From Alphaproteobacteria bacterium (GTDB taxonomy: Bacteria; Pseudomonadota; Alphaproteobacteria; GCA-016699305): a DNA stretch of 64,000 nt. The position numbers were made by a program, and so were the translations under genes. Location of the stretch: assembly GCA_016699305.1 (NCBI GenBank), contig CP064970.1:806001-870000 (forward strand), in the 5' to 3' direction. Shown piece after piece: positions 51,350 through 58,678 of this stretch. Every line of letters begins with the position of its first letter. The stretch's first letter is position 1. The notes below the pieces were generated by a model. That model worked only from the letters and a program-made list of their open reading frames with translations, was not told the origin of the DNA and made no database searches.

Positions 51350-52723
51350 ATGGCCATGAAACAGATGCGCAAGACGGCTTGGATGTGGGCCTTACTGGCC
51401 TCGACGGCGATGATCGGATGGGCCGCGCCCGTTCGTGCCGATAGCTTGCAAGAGGCTTTGGCCCAGGCCTATAGCCAGAATCCCAGCCTGGCCGCCGCTC
51501 GCGCCGCTTTGCGCGCCGCCGATGAGAAGGTGTCCGAGGCCGAGGCGGGTCGCCGTCCTAATCTAGAGGCCAATGGATCGGCGGGGCTGAGCCGTACGGC
51601 CACCGAAGATCCGACAAGCGATAACGATATGACGCCGCGCAGCCTGGGCATTCAGGCCACGCAGCCCATTTGGCGTTTCGGACGCATCCAGTCGGCCATC
51701 GACACAGCCGAAAACAGCATGAAGGCTCAACGGGCGCAATTGGACGCGCAGGAACAGTCCTTATTGTTGTCTGCGGCCACGACCTATTTGGACGTTCTGC
51801 GCGATCAATCGGTTTTTGACTTGGCCAGCAATAACGAACAGGTATTGGAACGCCAATTACAAGCCTCGCGCGACCGTTTCGAGGTGGGTGAGATCACCCG
51901 CACCGATGTCAGCCAATCCGAGGCGCGCCTGGCCCGCGCCCGTTCGGATCGGGTCGAGTCGCAAGGTGCGTTATTTGCCAGCCGTGCCGCCTATCAGCGT
52001 CTGGTCGGAAGCGAGCCGCAGAATCTGTCCCAGCCGGAATTGGCCCTTGCGGAAATCAATTTGGATGAGGCCGTGCAGCAGGCGGAAAGCGCCAACCCCA
52101 ATGTGCAATCCGCCATCATGGCGGTGGCCGCCGCGCAAAGCCAGGTCGAGGCCACCCAGTCCGAATTGCTGCCTGATCTGTCTTTGACGGCAGGCGCGCA
52201 GCGTTCTTGGGAGACATCGATGGGCGTGAAGGGGGCCAGCGATGCCGCCCAGGTGCAGATGCACATGCGCGTGCCCTTGTATCAATCCGGCGCGGAATAT
52301 GCGCGTTTGCGCGGTGCCCAGCAGCAAGCCAACCAAAAGCAAATGGAACTGGACGAGGCGCGCCGCGCCACGCGCGAAGAGGCCATTCGCGCGTTCGAGG
52401 CTTTGCGCGCCACCCGCTCGTCGGTCGACTCGCGCAAGTCCCAGGTCAAGGCCAGCACCTTGGCGCTGGAAGGGGTGCGTCAGGAATCCGAGGTCGGCAC
52501 CCGCACGGTCTTGGATGTGCTGAACGCCGAACAGGAATTGCTGGACGCCCGCACCGGCCTGGTGCGCGCCGAGCATGACGCCACCGTCGCCCAATTGCGC
52601 CTCTACGCCGCCACAGGCCGCCTGAACGTCGCCACCTTGTCCCTGCCTACCGCTGCCTATGATCCCGATCCCCATTATCAAAACGTCCGTAACCGCTGGA
52701 TCGGATGGAGCATCAGCGAATAG
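51350..52723 (+). CDS. TolC-family outer membrane efflux channel
   Basis: 457 residues with a signal peptide (WALLASTAMIGWAAPVRA). The body is two repeats of the OEP (outer membrane efflux) domain with long coiled coils: DSLQEALAQAYSQNPSLAAA, TYLDVLRDQSVFDLASNNEQ, ANPNVQSAIMAVAAAQSQVE, and GTRTVLDVLNAEQELLDART, the usual VLDVLNA signature. It forms a trimeric tunnel for type I secretion or drug efflux. No pump or membrane fusion gene is adjacent. CAGGAGACA is the binding site. Confidence 0.94.
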   Translation: MAMKQMRKTAWMWALLASTAMIGWAAPVRADSLQEALAQAYSQNPSLAAARAALRAADEKVSEAEAGRRPNLEANGSAGLSRTATEDPTSDNDMTPRSLGIQATQPIWRFGRIQSAIDTAENSMKAQRAQLDAQEQSLLLSAATTYLDVLRDQSVFDLASNNEQVLERQLQASRDRFEVGEITRTDVSQSEARLARARSDRVESQGALFASRAAYQRLVGSEPQNLSQPELALAEINLDEAVQQAESANPNVQSAIMAVAAAQSQVEATQSELLPDLSLTAGAQRSWETSMGVKGASDAAQVQMHMRVPLYQSGAEYARLRGAQQQANQKQMELDEARRATREEAIRAFEALRATRSSVDSRKSQVKASTLALEGVRQESEVGTRTVLDVLNAEQELLDARTGLVRAEHDATVAQLRLYAATGRLNVATLSLPTAAYDPDPHYQNVRNRWIGWSISE

Positions 52724-52883
52724 GGGGGCCCTTTATCTGGCCAATGGTAAGGCGGAATGAATCTGGGCCGGGTTCGTCGGTATCTTCTGATGTTCGCATG
52801 TCTCGTTATTCTATGTGTTGCTATTGATGAAAATAATAGAATGCATTACGATATAATATCAATTAAATTTGTGGGGGGTAACG

Positions 52884-53330
52884 ATGAATAAAATCAGCCC
52901 ATTAGCGGAATTTGCCTCCAATAAAGTTGTCTTGTGTGCTGCCGGGATCGTTGGCGCGACGGTCTGGGATTTATTTTCAAACAATGCACAAATCACAACG
53001 GCTATGAGTCAACTTCCCTTGGTGGGACCGTATATCCACCAATATGCCGTGGGTGTCGTCAAAGCCGTTGATACCGTTCTGACGACGGGGTTTCAGGCTT
53101 GCGTTGGCGCTGTTGCCGGCGGCACATTAGGCATGATGATGGGGGCAAAAAATATTAAGAACGCCGCCATTTGCGGCGCATTTGTGTTTGCGGGCATCGG
53201 ATCGGGCCTGATCCACGCGGCGGAAATGCCTCGGAGTGAAACTCCATCTGCCTATCATCTATCCGTGAAGCCGTCATCGCCCATGGCACAGTATCCTATG
53301 CGTTCTAAGAGCATTTCGTATAATCTATAG
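52884..53330 (+). CDS. Small membrane protein of unknown function
   Basis: 148 residues. Two or three hydrophobic segments are seen (VVLCAAGIVGATVWDLF, a Gly-zipper FQACVGAVAGGTLGMMMGA, and AAICGAFVFAGIGSGLIHAA), then a polar tail. No family is recognised. GGGGGGTAACG precedes the ATG. The preceding 140 nt are unusually AT-rich, which suggests a promoter or recent arrival. Confidence 0.65.
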   Translation: MNKISPLAEFASNKVVLCAAGIVGATVWDLFSNNAQITTAMSQLPLVGPYIHQYAVGVVKAVDTVLTTGFQACVGAVAGGTLGMMMGAKNIKNAAICGAFVFAGIGSGLIHAAEMPRSETPSAYHLSVKPSSPMAQYPMRSKSISYNL

Positions 53331-53336
53331 AAGCGC

Positions 53337-53353
53337 GCCTTGGTTCCCAAGGC
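53337..53353. terminator. Possible bidirectional hairpin between convergent genes
   Basis: GCCTTGG and CCAAGGC form a perfect stem with a TTC loop, between the end of the small membrane protein and the end of the LuxR gene. No T-tract on either side. Confidence 0.35.
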
Positions 53354-53372
53354 TTCAACAACGGAAAATTCC

Positions 53373-54116
53373 TTATGGCGCGATCAACCCATCCATGATG
53401 GCGCGGGCGACGGCATGGGTTTTGTGATAGACGCCCATTTTGCGGGTGATATGGCGGATATGTTCGGACACGGTATTGCTGGTGATCCCCAAGATGGCGG
53501 CGGTTTCCCAATTGGTCTTGCCCCGCGCGGCCCATAACAGGCATTCCTTTTCCCGTTGGCTTAGGCGCACGACCTTGTCACGATTCTGTGGCTGGCTTAG
53601 CAGAATGCTCATGATCTTCTCATGGGCGTAGGTGGCCATCAGATGGACTTCGTGTCGATACTCGGCCCATAATTTGGCAAAAGACCCGTCATTTTGCGCG
53701 GTCGAGACGCTGAAGCTGGCCAGGCCATGACCAGGCCCACGAATTGAAACCGTCCCGCCCGAGCGGATACCTACCGAGGCCGCCTCGGTAAAAATGAGAG
53801 TCTGGGTGGATGTGATGCGCGGATTCTTTTTCAGCTTGTCCCAATCCACCGGCAAAAGGCTCTCATTGGCGCTGATCAAGGCCAAATCATGTTTGGCATA
53901 GCAGCGTTCTCGGTAACGTACGCGCCAATCATGGGGATACGAGGAGATGACCACACCTCCCATGCCTTCTTGCGGCGGACGGATCAGATAATAGCAAAAA
54001 TGCGCGAATCCCAGCCGATCGACCTGCTCACGCAAAGCGTCAAAAACGGCATCAATCGTCTTGGCCGAGGAAACCTTGTCGATGAATGTTTCCGTATGGC
54101 CCAATACCGATGACAT
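53373..54116 (-). CDS. LuxR-family regulator with autoinducer-binding domain (solo)
   Basis: 247 residues. The N-domain has the acyl-homoserine-lactone-binding pattern: YPHDWRVRYRERCYAKHDLAL (Trp, Tyr, Asp of the pocket), then PVDW and SGGTVSIRGPGHGLASFSVS (Gly region). The C-terminal LuxR helix-turn-helix is LSQREKECLLWAARGKTNWE and SNTVSEHIRHITRKMGVYHK. No luxI is near, so it is a solo receptor that may listen to signals made elsewhere. Converges on the small membrane protein; YceI lies 6 nt upstream. Confidence 0.9.
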   Translation of the reverse strand: MSSVLGHTETFIDKVSSAKTIDAVFDALREQVDRLGFAHFCYYLIRPPQEGMGGVVISSYPHDWRVRYRERCYAKHDLALISANESLLPVDWDKLKKNPRITSTQTLIFTEAASVGIRSGGTVSIRGPGHGLASFSVSTAQNDGSFAKLWAEYRHEVHLMATYAHEKIMSILLSQPQNRDKVVRLSQREKECLLWAARGKTNWETAAILGITSNTVSEHIRHITRKMGVYHKTHAVARAIMDGLIAP

Positions 54117-54122
54117 GGCGCT

Positions 54123-54797
54123 TCAATCCTGCCTTGTGGCTTCGATCTCGATCACCATCTCTAATTCGTTCCCGAACCATTCTTTGTCAAGACCTTTGTC
54201 GAATCCGAAATCGCTGCGGCGTAGTCGCACGATCATGGAGAGTCCGACGGCGTTATCGGGACGACCGAGCCAGCTTTGGCTATCTGCCACATCCGCCGCC
54301 TTGTTAAAGCGAATTTGGGCGGTGACGGGTTTTGTCGTGCCGCGCAAAGACAACGTTCCCTCCAGCGGCCCCCCTTGACGAGTCACGCTTTGCGGTGTGT
54401 TGGCTGTGGAGAGGACGATCTCGGGAAATTGCGCCGCAGCGAGCATATCGGCGGACAGCCAATCCTGGCGATGCTGTACATTGGAGAAATCCAGGCTGCC
54501 TGCATCCAGCACCAATGTGAAGCGCGAGACCATCCTGCTCTCGGGATCGAACAGAAAGCGCGCACTGCCCTGCCGGAACAGGCCCAGCACCTTGGCATAG
54601 CCACGAAACATGACCGATAGACCGACGCTGATCTGTTCAGGTGGAGCATAATACAGGCTGGATGAAGCATGCGCCGCCTTAGGCGCCCCCATCACATCCA
54701 GGATCAACAGCAGAAAGGCCGCGCAACACACCGCGCGTCTATGGCACGCCTGTGGGTGGCGGTTACTGCCAATACGCGGACGCAAAGGCCCATCCAA
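54123..54797 (-). CDS. YceI-family periplasmic protein
   Basis: 224 residues. A signal peptide (AAFLLLILDVMGAPKAAHA) precedes a YceI beta-barrel domain with FTLVLDAGSLDFSNVQHRQD, WLSADMLAAAQFPEIVLST, GTLSLRGTTKPVTAQIRF and SDFGFDKGLDKEWFGNELEM. These lipocalin-like proteins bind isoprenoid chains. Its start overlaps the end of the upstream lipoprotein gene by 35 nt; a shorter start near the signal peptide is possible. Confidence 0.85.
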   Translation of the reverse strand: MDGPLRPRIGSNRHPQACHRRAVCCAAFLLLILDVMGAPKAAHASSSLYYAPPEQISVGLSVMFRGYAKVLGLFRQGSARFLFDPESRMVSRFTLVLDAGSLDFSNVQHRQDWLSADMLAAAQFPEIVLSTANTPQSVTRQGGPLEGTLSLRGTTKPVTAQIRFNKAADVADSQSWLGRPDNAVGLSMIVRLRRSDFGFDKGLDKEWFGNELEMVIEIEATRQD

Positions 54798-55170
54798 ACT
54801 TATGCGGATACCAACGGTCGGGCACCAACACCGCCGTGGGATGCGGACGTTTTACCCATTGTCCTGTCTGCCACACATAACCTTGCTCGCTCCATTCCCA
54901 ATGTCCAACGCGCCATGCCATATAAGGCGGCACATAGCCCGGGAACGCCTCGACCAACGGCGACGGCGGCGGCGTGGGTGAAAGGCGGAACACGGGAAGC
55001 GGTGACGGATGCAACAGTCCCTCGCTTTCCATTATGTTCAAATGCCTGGCCCCGGTGATGCCCGGGGACTCCACGATAGGCACCCATGAGGGCGGCTCGC
55101 ACCCAGTTGCCAGAACCCCAAGCAGCACGATTGTCGCGCCGCGCATCCCGCGAATTTGAAAGACAGGCAT
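54763..55170 (-). CDS. Lipoprotein with WXXGXW-type repeats
   Basis: About 135 residues. A lipobox LATGC follows IVLLGVLATG, so lipidation is likely. The C-terminal part has aromatic repeats of the WxxGxW type (YMAWRVGHWEWSEQGYVWQT then GQWVKRP and VLVPDRWYPHK), as in the BcpO/YXWXXGXW families of alphaproteobacteria. Function unknown; probably in the cell envelope. AAGGGG stands 11 nt before ATG 55170. ATG 55146 is an alternative. Confidence 0.72.
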   Translation of the reverse strand: MPVFQIRGMRGATIVLLGVLATGCEPPSWVPIVESPGITGARHLNIMESEGLLHPSPLPVFRLSPTPPPSPLVEAFPGYVPPYMAWRVGHWEWSEQGYVWQTGQWVKRPHPTAVLVPDRWYPHKFGWAFASAYWQ

Positions 55171-55296
55171 AACCAAGGATACCCCTTTGTCATCTCATGG
55201 CGGATTACCGTAGCTCTTTTTAGCAGTCTTTGCCACGAGATGCAGCCATTTTCACGGACAGGGGCGGGCTGTGCCGGCGTCTATTGCCGACCATGC

Positions 55297-57180
55297 CTAT
55301 TCATGTCGCAAACAAACCATGGTTAAATCGTCCTGGGGAGTCAGGTGAGCGCCGCCCAGCAACGAGTGGCCGAGCAGCGCATCTAGAACTGCCTGCGGCG
55401 TGGCGAAGGGATCTTGCCGGTCCAGCCATTGAGCCACCATGGCTGCGGTGGGATAGTCTCCGGTCTTCGTTCCGGTTTCCAGCAAAGCATCGCTATAGAG
55501 CAAAAGATACGATCCAGGAGGGAAAGCCGTTGTCTGGGAATGATATTGGCTATGCGGACGCATTCCCAGCGGCACTCCGCTGGCGTCCAGCGTACGCGTG
55601 GGCACAGAAGAAGAGATACGTAGCACGGGATCGGGCATTCCTGCCGCGGACCAATGCAGCGTATGGGCAGCGGTGTCCACCACCCCGTAGAACATGGCCA
55701 CGAACTGCCCGGGATGCAGCATGTCGGCCAATTGCCGATTCAGCGAATCCAGCATGCGCGCCGGGTCGCGGCGAATAGTTGCACTCTCCAGGCGAATAAG
55801 CGTTTGCAGACGAAAGGCGTTGATGGCCGCGCCTACGCCATGGCCGCTGACATCCGCCAGAAACAGGCTGCACAAGCCGCCGGGGAGGGCTTCCACGCCC
55901 CACACATCTCCGGCCAGTTCCGAGCAGGGCTGGTACACGCCCTGCACCTGCACAGGCAAGACCTCGCCAATCGCTTGTATCTGTGAGGACGAAGGAAGAG
56001 CCTCGCACTGCATGGCGCGAGCCAAGTCCAGGTCGCGCGCCAAACGATCATGATAGGCGCGCAAGGTCCGAATCAACAGGCGTTTGGCCAAATGCACGCG
56101 CAATCGCGCGGTGAGTTCGGTATAATCAAGGGGCTTAGTGACATAATCCGTGGCCCCGCAGGCAAAGGCTTGCTGGCGTTCGCGCATCCCCGTGAAGGCC
56201 GTTTGCATCACCACCGGCAGATCGACAAGATGCATATCCTGACGGATACGACGGCAGACTTCGAATCCGTCTATGCCGGGCATGGCCACGTCCAGCAGCA
56301 CCAGATCGACCGGCCCTGCCCCCAGCAACGCCAGGGCCTGCTCGCCGTCGCGCGCATGAGTGATGCGTGACCAACCCGCCTCGCGCAGAAACCGACCGAT
56401 CATCTGCACGTTGGCGGCCACGTCGTCCACGACCACAATGTGGCAAGCGTCCAGATCCTCCTGCGAGACCAATCCATCTGAAGTCGAAACCAGACGGTGC
56501 GTCACGCGCTGCGTATCTTGATCGATCTGAGCCCCTAGGCGCGAAAATACCAAAATCACACGGCGCCGTGCCGGATCTATGACCAGGGCCTGCGTCAGGC
56601 TTTGCATCAGCCGCAAGCCATGTCCACCTAGACGCTGGCTGGCGTAGCAGGGATCGCAGCTTTTGGCACGTAAACGCTGCAGTCCTTCGCCTGTCCCTTC
56701 GTCTTGGATGGTCAAAGTGATGTCGTCCTCGGTCCAAGATGCCCGAATGATGACGCGACGTGCGGCCAGACGCGGATCGGCCAAACGCTCTTGGGCGTGC
56801 TGATGATAAAAATCCATAGCGGCTGGCGTCACACGCGTGGTTTCATCCATGTCCAAATTGCCGTGGAAGACGGCATTGCAGATAGCCTCATGCAAGGCCA
56901 GCTCCATATCGTCCACCACGCCGCCTGTCACATTTCCCAGTCTTTGGGCCAGCAATCCTGCCACTGCTCGTGCCAGAGAGCAGCGCCAAGCGCTGGCTGT
57001 GCTGACGATCAGGGTCAATCCGTCCTCGGTGATCTCCACACCTTGCATCGTGCTGGAGTCATGACCTTCGTAGGCCAGGCGCCAAGAGCCATTCGCTAAT
57101 TCTGCCAAAGCCTCGTCCGTCACGGGAGGATCCAAACGTACGCAGCCGCTATAAAGCGAGAGAACAGCATTATCCGCCAT
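55297..57180 (-). CDS. Serine-kinase/receiver/SpoIIE-phosphatase fusion
   Basis: 627 residues. Domain order: RsbW-like HATPase at about 75-215 (N-box ELALHEAICNAVFHGNLDMD, then IQDEGTG and GGHGLRLM), receiver at about 245-365 (acid pair at 252-253, phospho-acceptor D297 in LVLLDVAMPGIDG, K349 in TKPLDYTEL), then a PP2C/SpoIIE phosphatase at about 405-625 (SELAGDVWG, DVSGHGVGAA, DDLT). RsbW-like domains phosphorylate STAS antagonists and SpoIIE domains dephosphorylate them. One protein holds both, with a receiver to switch them. The upstream STAS gene overlaps by 11 nt and is the natural target. Confidence 0.92.
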   Translation of the reverse strand: MADNAVLSLYSGCVRLDPPVTDEALAELANGSWRLAYEGHDSSTMQGVEITEDGLTLIVSTASAWRCSLARAVAGLLAQRLGNVTGGVVDDMELALHEAICNAVFHGNLDMDETTRVTPAAMDFYHQHAQERLADPRLAARRVIIRASWTEDDITLTIQDEGTGEGLQRLRAKSCDPCYASQRLGGHGLRLMQSLTQALVIDPARRRVILVFSRLGAQIDQDTQRVTHRLVSTSDGLVSQEDLDACHIVVVDDVAANVQMIGRFLREAGWSRITHARDGEQALALLGAGPVDLVLLDVAMPGIDGFEVCRRIRQDMHLVDLPVVMQTAFTGMRERQQAFACGATDYVTKPLDYTELTARLRVHLAKRLLIRTLRAYHDRLARDLDLARAMQCEALPSSSQIQAIGEVLPVQVQGVYQPCSELAGDVWGVEALPGGLCSLFLADVSGHGVGAAINAFRLQTLIRLESATIRRDPARMLDSLNRQLADMLHPGQFVAMFYGVVDTAAHTLHWSAAGMPDPVLRISSSVPTRTLDASGVPLGMRPHSQYHSQTTAFPPGSYLLLYSDALLETGTKTGDYPTAAMVAQWLDRQDPFATPQAVLDALLGHSLLGGAHLTPQDDLTMVCLRHE

Positions 57181-57508
57181 GATGATCTTCCTCGCTCTCC
57201 GGTCCCAACACGATGTTCAAAAGGGTCTTGGCCGCTGCAATCTCCAGGGCGCGCCTAACCTGGCCGCGCGGGTGAATGATGGTCAGCTTGCCTTGGCGTG
57301 TAGCCGTTTCGTCGTGAAGAATAAGCAGCATGCCGATGGCCGAGGAATCCAGGAACTCCATCTCTGATACATTGATCTCAATCCGTAGCGCCCCGCCCCG
57401 CTCAATGTCGGTGCATAGATGGCGGAAGGCCGGATAATCCGCAAAGGTAAACCGATCTCGCAACCGAAGCCGGAGACCGTCGCCGTGTTGTTCTGTGTCG
57501 TAGCGCAT
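57170..57508 (-). CDS. STAS-domain anti-sigma-factor antagonist
   Basis: 112 residues, an RsbV/SpoIIAA-like STAS fold: LRLRLRDRFTFADYPAFRHL, INVSEMEFLDSSAIGMLLIL with the phosphorylatable Ser in DSSAIGM, and LTIIHPRGQVRRALEIA. It would bind a kinase when dephosphorylated and release the client. Overlaps the next gene by 11 nt, so translation is coupled. Confidence 0.93.
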   Translation of the reverse strand: MRYDTEQHGDGLRLRLRDRFTFADYPAFRHLCTDIERGGALRIEINVSEMEFLDSSAIGMLLILHDETATRQGKLTIIHPRGQVRRALEIAAAKTLLNIVLGPESEEDHHGG

Positions 57509-57529
57509 GGCCGCAATCTTCCCCTTGTT

Positions 57530-58615
57530 CTAAAAGAGTTCCACGCTGCCCGAGGTGTCGGCCCCGGCCAGAGAGGATCCCCCCGATGGTGGGCAACCAT
57601 CTTGCACAACCGCATCCAGAAACTGCCGGCGCAACTGCGATAGCTTGCACACTTCTGACAGACGCTCCAGCGTGCCGGAATCCAGAATAATTGCTCCGCT
57701 GCCCTCCGGGGCATATTGATAGGCTTGGCCTTGCATGGCGGCGATGGCCTCGCCCAGAACCCCCAACACCTCCACCACATGCCCCAGATGCTGACGCGCT
57801 CGGTCTTGAAATTGCATGTCGGTGATCATCTGCGCGACGGTGCTTGAGAACGCGCCGATACCCTCTTCCACATGCCGCACCATCTCGCCCAATTCCTCGC
57901 TTTGCTCCGCGAGCAGAGAATTCAGTTTTTTCAAGCGATCCTTGGATGCCAGATACGGCGACAGATCAATAGTGGCGATATCTTTCAGCATCTGCCTATT
58001 GCGTTCGACGCCATCGGCCACCACGCCGACATGCCGGGTGATGGACAGCGACAACTGGTTGGTCGAGCGCGACAGATCGCGCACCTCGTCCGCCACCACC
58101 TTAAAAGTCCTACCCGCCTTGCCCGCGCGTTGCGCCTCGATGGCGGCGTTCAAGGCCAAGAAATTGGTCTGACGGTTGATGCGTTGAATGCCGGTCATGG
58201 ATGTTTTCACGTCATCCAGGGCCAGCACCACGTCATCCAGACCATAGACCATGGTCATGGCGTTCTTCGACAACAGATAGATCGACGAGATGATGTCATT
58301 GAGGAGCGTATCGGCCATATCGGTCACATCGCTCATACGGATGCGCTGGCCGTCATACTCAATGCCTCCCGCGATATCCAGAATCTTCTCGGTGCTTTGA
58401 ATCTGCGTTTGGGCCGAGCTGGCCAGGCGCGTGAATTGCTCGCCCAGAGTGATGGCGCTTTTCTCGACAAAATCCGATACATCGCTTAACTCATGAGCCA
58501 ACGCCATAAAGCTGCGTTTCTCCAGCTCCGATAATTCCATCCAGCGCCTTAGTATCTCGTGAACTGAGGCAGAAGCCGGCAAAGAAGGCGAGTCGTTCAT
58601 CATGAAAGAGCCCAT
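57530..58615 (-). CDS. Cytoplasmic methyl-accepting-type signalling protein
   Basis: 361 residues with no membrane segment. Long helices contain the chemoreceptor hairpin tip-like stretch NRQTNFLALNAAIEAQRAGK then FKVVADEVRDLSRSTNQLS, close to the family NLLALNAAIEAARAGE and FAVVADEVR. Ligand or PAS domains are absent. It could sense inside the cell or modulate the neighbouring kinase. A short ATG at 58603 or 58600 is an alternative. It stands 21 nt before the STAS gene. Confidence 0.85.
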   Translation of the reverse strand: MGSFMMNDSPSLPASASVHEILRRWMELSELEKRSFMALAHELSDVSDFVEKSAITLGEQFTRLASSAQTQIQSTEKILDIAGGIEYDGQRIRMSDVTDMADTLLNDIISSIYLLSKNAMTMVYGLDDVVLALDDVKTSMTGIQRINRQTNFLALNAAIEAQRAGKAGRTFKVVADEVRDLSRSTNQLSLSITRHVGVVADGVERNRQMLKDIATIDLSPYLASKDRLKKLNSLLAEQSEELGEMVRHVEEGIGAFSSTVAQMITDMQFQDRARQHLGHVVEVLGVLGEAIAAMQGQAYQYAPEGSGAIILDSGTLERLSEVCKLSQLRRQFLDAVVQDGCPPSGGSSLAGADTSGSVELF

Positions 58616-58678
58616 AGACAGACGAGGACATATACAACCTGAAGAATATATATTAATAAGAGGTTATCAATCTAGCGT

